64,000 nt of DNA from Photobacterium ganghwense (GCF_003025595.1 NZ_PYMI01000002.1:806001-870000); one strand, 5' to 3'. Positions 24,827 through 34,021 are shown, numbered from the stretch's first letter. Notes: generated by a model not told the origin, from the letters alone. Numbers and translations are program-made.

Positions 24827-25714
24827 ATGAACTGGACTCTTGACCAACTGGAAGCCTTTGTCAGTGCGGTACAGCAAGGCTCATTCACTGCTGCTGCCCG
24901 CAAGTTAGGCAAAGCGCAGTCTCGTGTCAGCACAGCAATTACCAATCTGGAGCTGGATTTAGGGTTTGATCTGTTTGACCGCAGTGCCAAGCTGCCCGTT
25001 TTAACGGTACGCGGCGAGGACATGTATGTAGAAGCTCAGGCCGTATTGGCCCAGTGTCAGCGGTTACAGTCACGGGCATTGACCATGGCGGCAGGGGAGG
25101 AGAGTGCGTTCACTATCGCGATGGACGAAGCTGTGCCGATCACTGTGTTCGAATCCCTGTTTGCGCAGCTTGGAGAGAGTTTTCCTCTGCTGAAACTAAC
25201 GGTGATAAATGGTTCCCAACAGGACATTGCACAGTGGGTTGCGGAGAAAAAAGCCGACATCGGAGTGGTGTTCCATCAGTCTGCGTTACCGGACGGCCTG
25301 GAATTCACCTCCATCGGCCAGTTTAAACATGCATTGGTGGTGGCCCCGCATCATCCGCTGGCGAAAAATCCAGCCCCTACAATTAGTGAGTTGACCGACT
25401 ATCGCCAGTTGGTGATCCGAGATCGTATGGGACGAAGTCAAGGTAAGCCACTATCGGCGAATTACTGGCATATCGATAGCTACTATCTGATTTCCTCAAT
25501 GGTGATTCGAGGCATTGGATGGGCTTTGGTGCCTGAACATGTGATTCGGGAGGACTGGTATGCGCCTTATCTGGTTGAGCTGTCAACGGAAGCGATTCCT
25601 GAGCCTCTGATGGTAGAGATGGGAGTGGTCAAACGTCGAGACAAAGGTGAGGGACGGGTGATGAACTGGTTGTACACAGAACTGGCACGCTTGTTTCAGC
25701 AAAATGGGCGCTAA
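24827..25714 (+). CDS. LysR family transcriptional regulator
   Basis: The 295-residue protein has the usual LysR start (MNWTLDQLEAFVSAVQQGSF... VSTAITNLELDLGFDLFDRS) and an effector domain (FTIAMDEAVPITVFESLF, ADIGVVFHQSALPDGLEF, VMNWLYTELARL). It is divergent from the MATE exporter gene and probably regulates it through the inverted repeat between them. Confidence 0.93.
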   Translation: MNWTLDQLEAFVSAVQQGSFTAAARKLGKAQSRVSTAITNLELDLGFDLFDRSAKLPVLTVRGEDMYVEAQAVLAQCQRLQSRALTMAAGEESAFTIAMDEAVPITVFESLFAQLGESFPLLKLTVINGSQQDIAQWVAEKKADIGVVFHQSALPDGLEFTSIGQFKHALVVAPHHPLAKNPAPTISELTDYRQLVIRDRMGRSQGKPLSANYWHIDSYYLISSMVIRGIGWALVPEHVIREDWYAPYLVELSTEAIPEPLMVEMGVVKRRDKGEGRVMNWLYTELARLFQQNGR

Positions 25715-25893
25715 GTGTACTTATTTGCTTTAGGTCCACTTAAGACTGAGCAACAGTATCTGCGAGCAATCCACAGAGTGAAGCTGCTGGGTAAAAACGG
25801 TGTCAAGTTATGTGATTCTGCCCAGGCAGAGGATAGATCGTCACGCGCATTATTGGTACTGTGATTAAAAAAGAATAAAAGAGTCATCTGGTT

Positions 25894-27861
25894 ATGCCTG
25901 AAACATCACAAGAACAACTACAAACGATTGTATCTGATCTGCCGCTGATTCTTGCGGGCCCGGTGTTACGTAAAGTGACACCGCAGGAAATAACGCTGTG
26001 GCTGGCCGTTTCTTCCCCACTGGATGGCACGTTTACACTTCACCGTGCCAGTGAAGAGGAAGCCTGTTTTGAAGCGGATCTGGCATCCGGACATCATGTT
26101 CGAATTGGGCAACATGCCTGGATATATCAGGTAACGTTTCACGGCGAATTCCCGGCGAACACGCCACTGGAATATGATTTGCTGACGCAATCTGGTTCAC
26201 TGGCGAAATTACAACCTTCTTTGCTTTATGGTACAGAGCAACGGGTTTCTTTCATCATCAAACCGCGGGCAGATTATATTCTGCATGGCTCTTGCCGAAA
26301 CCCTCATTATCCAAGTAAAGACAGCTTGGTGGCAGCGGATACCCAACTGGAAAGCCAGGCTATTGAAGAACGTCCATCACTGCTGATGCTCAGTGGCGAT
26401 CAGATTTATGCCGATCACGTGGCAGGCGCCATGCTGGATGCAATCCAGCAAGTCATTGAACGGTTGGGGCTCTATGATGAGACGTTTGAGAAAGCCAGAA
26501 TTCAGAGTGCCTCCGAGTTGTACCAGCATCCGTATAACTTTTATCTGCGTGACAAAATTCTGCCGCATTATTTCGAAGGCGGAGAAGAAATTATTGATAA
26601 GTTGCCAGCGCTTGGCCGCTGGCTGCGACGCCGGGTGCCGGTTTTCAGCTCGCGCGAATCAGGGAACCACCTGATCTCGCTGAGTGAATTCATGGCGATG
26701 TATCTGTTAGTTTGGTCGCCGGTTTTATGGCGATGTGTTAATCCGCTGCGCCTGCAAGAATCCCAGTTCAACTGGGGTGGAGAAACGTTGCCGTCCCAAT
26801 GGCAGCAGCTCTGGATGAAAGAAACCCCGGAAATTACCGCGTTTGTTGAAGGCTTGCCGCAGGTTCAACGACTGCTGGCGCATTTGCCGACATATATGAT
26901 TTTCGATGATCACGACATTACTGATGACTGGAACCTGACAGTGGGTTGGGAACAGGCAGCATACAGCGATCCATTTTCCCGCCGTATTATCGGGAATGGC
27001 CTGGTCAGTTACTGGTTATGTCAGGGATGGGGGAACGCACCTGAGAAGTTTGATGAGACTTTTCTGACTCACGCTATGCGTTATTTTGATGAGCCTGACA
27101 GTGATAATCAGGATAGCTTCATTGATTATCTTTATCGCTTTGAAGGCTGGCACTATACCGTTGCCACGACGCCGAAAATGGTGGTGCTGGATACCCGCAC
27201 CCGACGCTGGCGCTCTGAGTCAACAATGAATAAACCCTCGGGGCTGATGGACTGGGAAGCGCTGCTGGAATTTCATCAGGAGTTGATCGATGAGTCGGCG
27301 GTGATTGTGGTATCGGCGGCACCGATGTTTGGGGTGAAATTCATCGAGACGTTACAGCGTCTGATGACCTGGCTGGGGCGTCCGCTAATCGTGGATGCGG
27401 AAAACTGGATGGCGCATCCGGGGTCGGCCAATACCATGATCAGCATATTTACGCATTCAAAAACGCCGACGAATTTTGTGATTTTGTCCGGAGATGTTCA
27501 TTACTCGTTTGCCTATGACGTGAAGCTGCGTTTTCGAAAAAGTAGCCCGAACATCTATCAGATTACCGCCAGCGGCATTAAGAATGAATTTCCTGAACGA
27601 CTGTTACGTATCTGCGACTTTCTGGATCGGATTCTGTACAGCCCGCGGTCGCCACTGAACTGGTTCACCAAACGTAAGCGATTGAAAATATACAAACGCG
27701 ATCCGGATCTGGATAACGATCATCGCCTTATCAACCGCAGCGCCATCGGAGAAGTTCGCCTGGATGACAAGGGGAAACCGATTGATATTGCGATCTTAAC
27801 CGCAGAAGGGAAGCGAGTTTCTTTCCCCCCCATTAACCGACGAGGTAAAGCTGGCCTATAG
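25894..27861 (+). CDS. PhoD-like metallophosphatase
   Basis: The 655-residue protein has a beta-rich N-terminal domain (about 1-125) and a PhoD-type calcineurin-fold catalytic domain. Metal-binding motifs visible are HGSCRNPHY (131-139), LSGDQIYADH (166-175), MIFDDHDITDDWN (near 335) and LSGDVHYSFAY (near 531). There is no signal peptide, so unlike classical secreted PhoD it is likely cytoplasmic. PhoD relatives hydrolyse phosphomono- or diesters; the substrate is unknown. It stands 31 bases before a YceI gene on the same strand. Confidence 0.88.
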   Translation: MPETSQEQLQTIVSDLPLILAGPVLRKVTPQEITLWLAVSSPLDGTFTLHRASEEEACFEADLASGHHVRIGQHAWIYQVTFHGEFPANTPLEYDLLTQSGSLAKLQPSLLYGTEQRVSFIIKPRADYILHGSCRNPHYPSKDSLVAADTQLESQAIEERPSLLMLSGDQIYADHVAGAMLDAIQQVIERLGLYDETFEKARIQSASELYQHPYNFYLRDKILPHYFEGGEEIIDKLPALGRWLRRRVPVFSSRESGNHLISLSEFMAMYLLVWSPVLWRCVNPLRLQESQFNWGGETLPSQWQQLWMKETPEITAFVEGLPQVQRLLAHLPTYMIFDDHDITDDWNLTVGWEQAAYSDPFSRRIIGNGLVSYWLCQGWGNAPEKFDETFLTHAMRYFDEPDSDNQDSFIDYLYRFEGWHYTVATTPKMVVLDTRTRRWRSESTMNKPSGLMDWEALLEFHQELIDESAVIVVSAAPMFGVKFIETLQRLMTWLGRPLIVDAENWMAHPGSANTMISIFTHSKTPTNFVILSGDVHYSFAYDVKLRFRKSSPNIYQITASGIKNEFPERLLRICDFLDRILYSPRSPLNWFTKRKRLKIYKRDPDLDNDHRLINRSAIGEVRLDDKGKPIDIAILTAEGKRVSFPPINRRGKAGL

Positions 27862-27892
27862 TTCTAGGATTGCAAACCAAAAAACGAGGTGA

Positions 27893-28495
27893 ATGATGGC
27901 TTTAGGGATGAAAAAGGCAATATGCGGGTTAGCCGTGGCTGGTTTGATGCTGGCGGGCAGTGTACCTGCGTTTGCAGGCTGGAATCTGGATGGCAGCAAA
28001 TCCAGCGTTGGCTTCTCTTCCGTTAAAAATGACGCGGTGTTTGAGCAACACGGATTCCGTAACCTGAGCGGTTCCATTTCTGACGATGGCGAAGTAAAAC
28101 TGACCATTGACCTGAACAGTGTTGATACCAATATTCAGATCCGCGATGAGAGGATGAAAAAAGAGCTGTTCGACACTGAAAAATTCCCTTTCACAACAGC
28201 TATGGCGAAAGTCGACGTCGCCAAGCTGAAAGCATTGGCGCCGGGTAAAACAGAAGTGACCGATGTTGAATTTGCGTTAGATCTGCATGGCAAAAATGAA
28301 CGCCTGGTCGCATCAGTACAAATTACCGGTTTGGAAAATGGAGGTTTACTGGTTTCGACGATTAAACCTGTGGAAGTAAAAGCAGGGGCATTTGGGCTGG
28401 ATGGCGGTGTGGACAAACTACGTGATATTGCCAAACTGAATTCTATCTTGCTTTCAGTTCCTGTGAATGCAAACTTAGTATTTCTCTCTGAGTAA
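27893..28495 (+). CDS. YceI family periplasmic protein
   Basis: The 200-residue protein has a signal peptide (MKKAICGLAVAGLMLAGSVPAFA) and the YceI lipocalin-like beta-barrel pattern: WNLDGSKSSVGFSSVKN, IDLNSVDTNIQIRDERMKKELFDTEKFPF, and the DLHGKNERL segment. YceI barrels bind polyisoprenoids or related amphiphiles in the periplasm. A second YceI is encoded at 47880-48449, where it pairs with cytochrome b561; this copy has no such partner. Confidence 0.9.
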   Translation: MMALGMKKAICGLAVAGLMLAGSVPAFAGWNLDGSKSSVGFSSVKNDAVFEQHGFRNLSGSISDDGEVKLTIDLNSVDTNIQIRDERMKKELFDTEKFPFTTAMAKVDVAKLKALAPGKTEVTDVEFALDLHGKNERLVASVQITGLENGGLLVSTIKPVEVKAGAFGLDGGVDKLRDIAKLNSILLSVPVNANLVFLSE

Positions 28496-28517
28496 CAGTA
28501 GAATAGCGAAACAACCT

Positions 28518-28550
28518 TAAGTGCCGGCACGATGCCGGCCTTATTGCTTT
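28518..28550 (+). terminator. probable terminator after yceI
   Basis: A G+C-rich hairpin (GCCGGC 28523-28528 with GCCGGC 28534-28539, extended through A/T pairs to 28518 and 28543) is followed by the T-rich TTATTGCTTTT. The T-tract is imperfect. Confidence 0.55.
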
Positions 28551-28852
28551 TGGCGTTGCTGATTTTAGCAGCTTGAGTTATGTGAACAGACAACTGTGGA
28601 TTGATTCTGACGGTTGTCTTGGCTCATAGCACTTGATAACAAGAACTGTCACCGCCGCGAATTTTTACATGCTTGGCGTGATCCATGCCTGAGGCTTTAT
28701 TGCTGTAGTTTTAGCCGAAGTGATAGCTGTCGTTTTCCAGACTTGAGGCTACCTGTGCATGGGTGAATCTTCCAAGATACTGATATTTCGAATATTTAAA
28801 TCATCCAGAGCCTGGATTATTTAGCACTGTGATTAGTAAACAAGGATGCCCA
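28551..28852. other. intergenic gap
   Basis: No gene, strong repeat or clear terminator is visible. The end of the gap holds the AAGGAT ribosome site of the next gene. Confidence 0.4.
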
Positions 28853-29491
28853 ATGAAAACAGTAGTCGTTGAAAATACACCTGTCTCCCCCGGTAAAATT
28901 ATTTGTGTTGGCCGAAACTATGTCGCTCACATCCATGAGCTTGGCAATGATATCCCCGATGAAATGGTGCTGTTTTCCAAACCAAATTCTGCAATAACAA
29001 ATCAACTTTCCGCTTCTCACAATGGCGATGAGTTACATTACGAAGCTGAACTGGCTTACCTTTATCAGGATGGTGTTTTTTCTGCTGTTGCCGTGGGGCT
29101 GGATCTGACTAAGCGTGAAGTGCAGAACAAGCTTAAGGAAAAGGGGCTGCCGTGGGATCGTTGCAAGGCATTTGACGGCGCGGCTCTGTTCAGTCCGTTT
29201 GTTTCTATCAGTCCCGCAGTGAGCAGTGATGCATTGCAGGAAACGCCATTGGGTCTGACGCTTCATATTGATGGTGAACTCACGCAAAGTGGTACAACAG
29301 ACCTCATGATTTACAAACCTGACGTCGTTCTGGCTGAGATACAGAAATTCATGACGCTGGAAAATGGCGATATCGTTATGACGGGGACTCCGGCAGGGGT
29401 GGGGAAAATTAATGCTGGCGCAGTGTTCAGTGCAGCAGTGGTATGTGGTGACCACATACTGACATCTGTGGAATGGACTGCGGCAGCGTAA
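28853..29491 (+). CDS. fumarylacetoacetate hydrolase (FAH) family protein
   Basis: The ATG at 28853 (after CAAGGATGCCC) is chosen over an upstream in-frame start, giving 212 residues. Family features are IICVGRNYVAHIHELGND, the metal-binding Glu pair in LHYEAELAYL, WDRCKAFDGAALFSPFV, and the C-terminal MTGTPAGVGKINAGAVF. The nearest well-known relative in layout is E. coli YcgM. Members act as acylpyruvate hydrolases or oxaloacetate decarboxylases/tautomerases. Followed 44 bases later by the CYTH gene on the same strand. Confidence 0.9.
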   Translation: MKTVVVENTPVSPGKIICVGRNYVAHIHELGNDIPDEMVLFSKPNSAITNQLSASHNGDELHYEAELAYLYQDGVFSAVAVGLDLTKREVQNKLKEKGLPWDRCKAFDGAALFSPFVSISPAVSSDALQETPLGLTLHIDGELTQSGTTDLMIYKPDVVLAEIQKFMTLENGDIVMTGTPAGVGKINAGAVFSAAVVCGDHILTSVEWTAAA

Positions 29492-29535
29492 CCTGACCAA
29501 ATCATTAAGTAACGACAATTTAAAGAAGGTATCCC

Positions 29536-30075
29536 GTGAGTAGTGAGCATTTTCAAGGGAAATACGAAGTTGAGTTAAAATACCGACTGGCATCCAAGTC
29601 TGCTTTTCTGGCACAGCTGAAACAGATGCCACATGAAGTGATGCTGGAAGAAAATGTTGAATCGGATACCTTTTTTGATACACCTTCCCGGACTTATGCT
29701 AAACAGGGAAAGTTGGTGTCTATCCGCAGCATGTCGCCTTCCGGTATTCAGCTATGGATTGTGAAGGGGCCTGAGCCGGATCGCTGTGAAGCGGTCAATA
29801 TTACCGATGCCGATAAAGCCTGCAGTATGCTCCTGACGATGGGGCTTGATCCTGTGCTTCAGACCAGCAAAACACGCAGTATTTATTTTCTGGGGGAGTT
29901 TCATATTACAGTCGACAGTCTTGCGGGTATTGGCGACTTTGCGGAGTTTGCCATTATGACTGACGATGAAGCCAAACTGGATGGTTACCGTGAACAGCTG
30001 ACGACTATGGCTGCGCAATTCGGGTTGCAGGATAGTGATCGGGAATGCCGTTCTTATCGAGACATGCAAGCCTGA
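29536..30075 (+). CDS. CYTH domain protein (CyaB-like)
   Basis: The 179-residue protein starts with GTG behind AAGAAGG. It carries the CYTH signature ExExK as E11-V-E13-L-K15 (YEVELKYRL), then a tunnel-fold pattern (VESDTFFDTPSRTYAKQGKLVSIR, QLWIVKGPE, TKTRS-like TSKTRSIYFLGEFHITVD). CYTH proteins are class IV adenylate cyclases or triphosphatases acting on organic or inorganic triphosphates with Mg or Mn. Length and the single domain fit CyaB more than the longer YgiF type. Which activity it has cannot be decided from sequence alone. Confidence 0.85.
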   Translation: MSSEHFQGKYEVELKYRLASKSAFLAQLKQMPHEVMLEENVESDTFFDTPSRTYAKQGKLVSIRSMSPSGIQLWIVKGPEPDRCEAVNITDADKACSMLLTMGLDPVLQTSKTRSIYFLGEFHITVDSLAGIGDFAEFAIMTDDEAKLDGYREQLTTMAAQFGLQDSDRECRSYRDMQA

Positions 30076-30120
30076 GCCCTATCAGGCTAATTCTACATTT
30101 TTCAGCTTATATGTTGCCTA

Positions 30121-30193
30121 TGTTAAGGCTCCATGTTACGGCACTAAGTTGAGGCTCTGTGTTGAGGCTGAAGCACTGTGTTAAGACACTAAG
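30121..30193. repeat. degenerate tandem repeat of TGTTRAGGC units
   Basis: Five imperfect units follow each other from 30121, 30134, 30149, 30160 and 30179, each starting T(G)TTRMG and containing GGCNC or GACAC. The unit length varies from 11 to 19 bases. It lies between the CYTH and DUF3820 genes. Confidence 0.55.
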
Positions 30194-30278
30194 TGACATT
30201 CCGCATACTAAGGCTTAAAGATGTCTTTTCTGATATGATCAGACCGATTGAAAACAACATGCAAAAGTAGTGACTCAC

Positions 30279-30494
30279 ATGTTTGATAAAGAGCAAATAG
30301 TAAAACTGGCTAATGTAAAAATGCCGTTTGGAAAGTACAGCGGGCGTGTCATCATCGATCTGCCTGAAGAGTATCTGCTTTGGTTCGATAAAAAAGGCTG
30401 GCCGAGTGGCGAGCTGGGTGACCTATTAAAGCTGTGTTTAGCGTTGAAAATTGAAGGGCTGGACAGCGTCGTGAAACCTTTGAAGCGGATGTGA
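30279..30494 (+). CDS. DUF3820 family protein
   Basis: A 71-residue protein beginning MFDKEQIVKLANVKMPFGKY. MPFGKYSGRVIIDLPEEYLLWF and the tail GELGDLLKLCLALKIEGLD match the DUF3820 family of small proteins, which resemble the extension of some exonucleases of the RNase T/DnaQ type. The ATG is preferred over the GTG 9 bases upstream. Function unknown. A decayed second copy of the 3' half lies at 32682-32811. Confidence 0.85.
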   Translation: MFDKEQIVKLANVKMPFGKYSGRVIIDLPEEYLLWFDKKGWPSGELGDLLKLCLALKIEGLDSVVKPLKRM

Positions 30495-30779
30495 CCTACA
30501 TCGGTAACCTTAATTTTTCCCACTATACAATGTGTTTTTCTTCAAAAGAGTAAGACTGTCTGGCTGACTCCTTTTTGCCCTAAAGTGAGTCGCGACCGCC
30601 TCCATAGTGAATAGTAGAGTTCTGGTTATAAAAAACATTAACTCATGCTAGCTAAAGGAAATACCTGACCCGATAGTTCTTCTCTAGCCAATCTTCTGTT
30701 TGGCTCATTATCGCTAACACCCTCGCGCTAAATAGCATAAGATACTCGGCCTTTACCCAGTACTGAGCCACTCATCGTA

Positions 30780-32030
30780 ATGACAGATAAAACACAGCAA
30801 GCGACATTTGCCGACCTTGGCCTGATTCCAGCCTTAGTCGAGCGACTAGAAGTGTTAGAATATAGCCAACCAACACCTATTCAATCTCATGCCATCCCGC
30901 ATGTGCTTGACGGCAGGGATATGGTAGGCGGAGCCAATACGGGCTCAGGTAAAACCGCCGCTTTCTCGCTGCCAATTTTGCAGAAAATTCTTCAGCAAGG
31001 TGAATCAAATGCTCGTCGTGGCAACTTCGTTTCTCATCTGATTTTGGTTCCTACTCGTGAGCTGGCATCGCAGGTGGCTTACAACGTTAAATCCTACTCA
31101 TACCATCTTAGAGATAAGATCAAAACGGTTGCCGTATTTGGTGGTGTATCCGTGAACCCACAAATGCAGGCGCTGCGTGGTGGCTGTGACATCATTGTTG
31201 CAACGCCGGGACGACTACTTGATCTGGTATCGAGTAACGCGATTAAGCTAGACCAAGTAAAAACGCTCGTGCTTGATGAAGCCGACCGTATGTTGAGCCT
31301 AGGATTTACCGAAGAACTCAATAAGATTCTTGCTTTACTGCCTGAGAATAAGCAGACGCTGCTATTTTCTGCCACTTTCCCTGAGAAAGTCACGACTTTG
31401 GCTCAGCACTTACTTAACGATCCTGTTGAAGTTCAGTTACAGAGTGCAGAAGCCAGCACTTTGGTGCAGCGCGTGTTTAGTGTCAATAAAGGTGAAAAGA
31501 CGGCGGTACTCGCACATCTAATCAAACAGCATCAATGGCGCCAGACTTTAATTTTTGTGAATGCTAAGAATGCCTGTAACCACCTAGCTCAGAAACTGTC
31601 AAAACGCGGCATCACTGCCGAAGTTTTTCATGGCGATAAAGGGCAAGGCGCTCGTACTCGCGTTCTTGAGGGTTTTAAGTCTGGTGAGATTCAAGTACTG
31701 ATTGCTACCGATATCGCAGCGCGCGGTCTCGATATTGAAAAATTGCCAGTGGTGATTAACTTCGATCTTCCGCGCAGTCCTGCCGACTATATGCATCGAA
31801 TCGGGCGTAGTGGTCGTGCAGGTGAAGTGGGTCTAGGGTTATCTCTTATCGATTACGATGACTACCACCACTTTAAAGTGATAGAAAAGAAAAACAAGTT
31901 CCAGCTTGAACGCGAGCAGGTAGAAGGCTTTGAAGTGGAAGACGACCAAAGTGAAGCCTACTTTTTACCGATGAAGCCGCGTGCAAAGCCGGCAGGAACG
32001 GGTAAAAAGAAGAAAAAGCGTAATCAGTAG
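30780..32030 (+). CDS. DEAD-box RNA helicase
   Basis: The 416-residue protein has all DEAD-box motifs in order: TPIQ (Q motif, about 32), GANTGSGKT (Walker A, 51-59), PTRELA, TPGRLLDL, VLDEADRML (about 164-172), FSATFPE (about 196), TDIAARGLDI and HRIGRSGRAGE (about 337). The C-terminal tail is Lys-rich (GKKKKKRNQ), typical of RhlE/SrmB-like helicases that remodel ribosomal or messenger RNA. It is bounded downstream by a strong two-way terminator shared with the convergent VF530 gene. Confidence 0.94.
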   Translation: MTDKTQQATFADLGLIPALVERLEVLEYSQPTPIQSHAIPHVLDGRDMVGGANTGSGKTAAFSLPILQKILQQGESNARRGNFVSHLILVPTRELASQVAYNVKSYSYHLRDKIKTVAVFGGVSVNPQMQALRGGCDIIVATPGRLLDLVSSNAIKLDQVKTLVLDEADRMLSLGFTEELNKILALLPENKQTLLFSATFPEKVTTLAQHLLNDPVEVQLQSAEASTLVQRVFSVNKGEKTAVLAHLIKQHQWRQTLIFVNAKNACNHLAQKLSKRGITAEVFHGDKGQGARTRVLEGFKSGEIQVLIATDIAARGLDIEKLPVVINFDLPRSPADYMHRIGRSGRAGEVGLGLSLIDYDDYHHFKVIEKKNKFQLEREQVEGFEVEDDQSEAYFLPMKPRAKPAGTGKKKKKRNQ

Positions 32031-32122
32031 AAGACGTAACCTACAAGTTAGTCGAATTACGAGAGTTTCTTGGGCGTAGATTAACCAGTTGGCCACTCGC
32101 TGCCGTTGACCCGTTTAAAGAA

Positions 32123-32161
32123 CAATAGAGCCTTGCTGGATCCGTCAGCAGGGCTCTATTG
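32123..32161. terminator. two-way terminator between helicase and VF530 genes
   Basis: A 16-bp stem with one wobble pair (32123-32138 with 32146-32161) and a 7-base loop sits between two convergent genes. The flanks are only modestly T-rich. Confidence 0.75.
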
Positions 32162-32178
32162 CTTTCTAAGGAAGTGTA

Positions 32179-32610
32179 CTAGCGACGTGTCGGACGGTCA
32201 CGAGATGAGCGTTTTTTAAATGAGGATGCTGCTTTAGCTTGTGACTTAAGAATAGAGTCAACGGTTAGCGGCATCGGCTCTTTAGGTTCAAGACCATGAG
32301 GAAAAGTTCGAGCTCTCGGTGGTAAGTTGTATTCTTCTTCGCTCGCGCGTGGCATGCGCTTAAAGCGATAAAGGTAAAAGTTTTCTAATTTTTCTCTCGC
32401 CCATTCGGTTTTCTTCAAATACTTCACGCTACTTGCAATCGAGGGTTTAGTGTTAAAGCAATTAAAGCGCATGGCTGTATCTAGAATGTCCCAGCCATAA
32501 AAATCCACCAACTCTTGCAACATAGTCTCTAGCTTTAACCCGTGCAGTGGGTTGTTTTGTTGCAGTTCGATTCTCTCTTCGTCAGTCATCATTTCAGGGG
32601 CCTTACTCAT
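32179..32610 (-). CDS. VF530 family DNA-binding protein
   Basis: The protein of about 144 residues contains the VF530 (DUF2132) domain at about 20-90: NPLHGLKLETMLQELVDFYG, then a helix with FNCFNTKPSIASSVKYLKKT and REKLENFYLY. The domain has been studied structurally in the Vibrio fischeri protein and is described as DNA-binding. The C-terminal extension is basic and Ser/Arg-rich (SSFKKRSSRDRPTRR), which also favours nucleic acid binding. ATG at 32610 is taken, with a TTG just before it. Confidence 0.87.
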   Translation of the reverse strand: MSKAPEMMTDEERIELQQNNPLHGLKLETMLQELVDFYGWDILDTAMRFNCFNTKPSIASSVKYLKKTEWAREKLENFYLYRFKRMPRASEEEYNLPPRARTFPHGLEPKEPMPLTVDSILKSQAKAASSFKKRSSRDRPTRR

Positions 32611-32681
32611 CAAAGGGCGGAGTTTAGCAAAGTATACAGTGCAGAGATATCTATAGTTAGGCCGCGATGGTTTGAGTAGAA

Positions 32682-32811
32682 ACGCCAGAAGAAATTTGCT
32701 TTCTTTGGGCTCAGAAAGAAAGGGTTCTCGGAAGGTGAGTTGGGTTTACTGATGGCACTGGCACTTAAGATTGAAGGGCTTGACAGTGTCGTCAAATCGC
32801 TGAAACGTTGA
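32682..32811 (+). pseudogene. decayed second copy of the DUF3820 gene (3' half)
   Basis: Translation gives TPEEICFLWAQKE in one frame from 32682, then, after a frameshift at about 32715-32722, KKGFSEGELGLLMALALK and IEGLDSVVKSLKR to a TGA at 32809-32811. This matches the C-terminal half of the intact DUF3820 protein (LPEEYLLWFDKKGWPSGELG and LKIEGLDSVVKPLKR). The N-terminal MPFGKYSG part is missing, replaced by sequence just upstream of the VF530 gene. It is a remnant, not an expressed gene. The rest of the gap to 32921 shows nothing further. Confidence 0.82.
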
Positions 32812-32921
32812 GTATGATGTTTCTTCTTACTGGCTATTTGTTATCGTTCAGAAGAAACTTGCACGTAGAGTCACACTGACTCAACAACTGATAGATTGAA
32901 AGGGGGCTGAAAGTACTGAAT

Positions 32922-33335
32922 TTATTTCAGGAACAATGGGTCTTCCGCATGAGTCACATCTTTCAGCATTTTTTGAAAAGACGGGCATTGTAAATGGTTT
33001 TCTTCAGGGCATTCAGCAACATGCCGTAACCCTAACTGAATTTTGGTTAATTGGCGGATTGCTTGTTCGAGTGCATTGGCTTTATTCAGTAGTACGGCGC
33101 GATCAATATCCAGATGGCCGTCATCAGTGAACATTTCACGGATCTCTTCCAGTGTCAGGCCTCCCATTCTTCCGAGTGAAATAAGCGATAGCTGCTGAAT
33201 CACTTTGGGGTGATATTGTCTTCGTAATCCTTTTCTGCCAACTGCCCGGATTAATCCACGGGATTCGTAATAACGCAAAGCTGAGGGTTTTAATCCTGTC
33301 TGCTTGGTGACTTCACCAATATCGAGCCATTCCAT
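32922..33335 (-). CDS. MerR family transcriptional regulator
   Basis: The ATG at 33335 (MEWLDIGEVTKQTGLKPSAL) is taken because it starts the MerR helix-turn-helix directly; the open frame extends upstream without family similarity. The 137-residue protein has RYYESRGLI, LRRQYHPKVIQQLSLISLGRMGGLTLEEI and a dimerisation helix, ending with Cys residues (AECPEENHLQCPSF) that could bind a metal or sense redox state. It is divergent from the DUF2938 membrane protein, its probable target. Confidence 0.9.
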   Translation of the reverse strand: MEWLDIGEVTKQTGLKPSALRYYESRGLIRAVGRKGLRRQYHPKVIQQLSLISLGRMGGLTLEEIREMFTDDGHLDIDRAVLLNKANALEQAIRQLTKIQLGLRHVAECPEENHLQCPSFQKMLKDVTHAEDPLFLK

Positions 33336-33357
33336 ACTTGACCTCAATCTGACTTTA

Positions 33358-33374
33358 AGTTGTACGATGCAACT
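33358..33374. promoter_or_regulatory. MerR-type operator
   Basis: AGTTG (33358-33362), 7-base spacer, CAACT (33370-33374), 23 bases upstream of the merR start and about 135 bases upstream of the DUF2938 gene. MerR regulators bind such short dyads inside long-spacer promoters. Confidence 0.6.
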
Positions 33375-33508
33375 GTAGCAGGATATGCACATGATCCCAA
33401 TGGTTAGATCTAATTGAATAGATCGTGACAGTTTCGCTGAGAATCGGGTGAGAGGTATGGCTGCAGAATCAATCTTACAACGGTAACACTGTATCAAAGG
33501 AGCAGGGA

Positions 33509-34021
33509 ATGGTTATATCTGGGGTGAATGAATTCATTGTTCAGGCTGTGATTCTGGGTGTGGGCGCGACAGTGGTGATGGATGCATGGGCGTTGTTTCA
33601 GCGTCATGTGCTGGGCGTTCCGACGCTGAACTATGCAATGGTCGGGCGGTGGCTGGGGAGAATGACCTATGGTGAATTTGCGCATGCTTCGATTGCTGAC
33701 GCGTCAGATGTGAAAGGTGAAACCGTACTCGGATGGGGAGCCCATTATCTGATTGGCATTTTGTTCGCCGCAATTTTGATTGCAGTGGTCGGCGAAAAAT
33801 GGTTATCGGCCCCTACATTGTGGCCGGCTGTGATGGCTGGCGTTATCAGTGTGTCGGCTCCTTTTTTGATTATGCAGCCCGCATTTGGATTAGGGGTAGC
33901 GGCTGCGAAGATGCCATCTCCCTTAAAAGCCAGAATCAGAAGTGTTATCACCCATGTTATATATGGCTTGGGTCTGTATCTGACAGCATTGCTGATGCAA
34001 TATGTATCTGATAGTTTCTAA
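33509..34021 (+). CDS. DUF2938 family membrane protein
   Basis: The 170-residue protein has four to five hydrophobic segments (AVILGVGATVVMDAWALFQRH at the start; YLIGILFAAILIAVVG; LWPAVMAGVISVSAPFLIMQPAFGLGVAA; ITHVIYGLGLYLTALLM). The WALFQRHVLGVPTLNYAMVGRWLG segment is diagnostic of DUF2938. Function unknown. It is divergently paired with a MerR regulator, which suggests induction by a stress or effector. Confidence 0.85.
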   Translation: MVISGVNEFIVQAVILGVGATVVMDAWALFQRHVLGVPTLNYAMVGRWLGRMTYGEFAHASIADASDVKGETVLGWGAHYLIGILFAAILIAVVGEKWLSAPTLWPAVMAGVISVSAPFLIMQPAFGLGVAAAKMPSPLKARIRSVITHVIYGLGLYLTALLMQYVSDSF

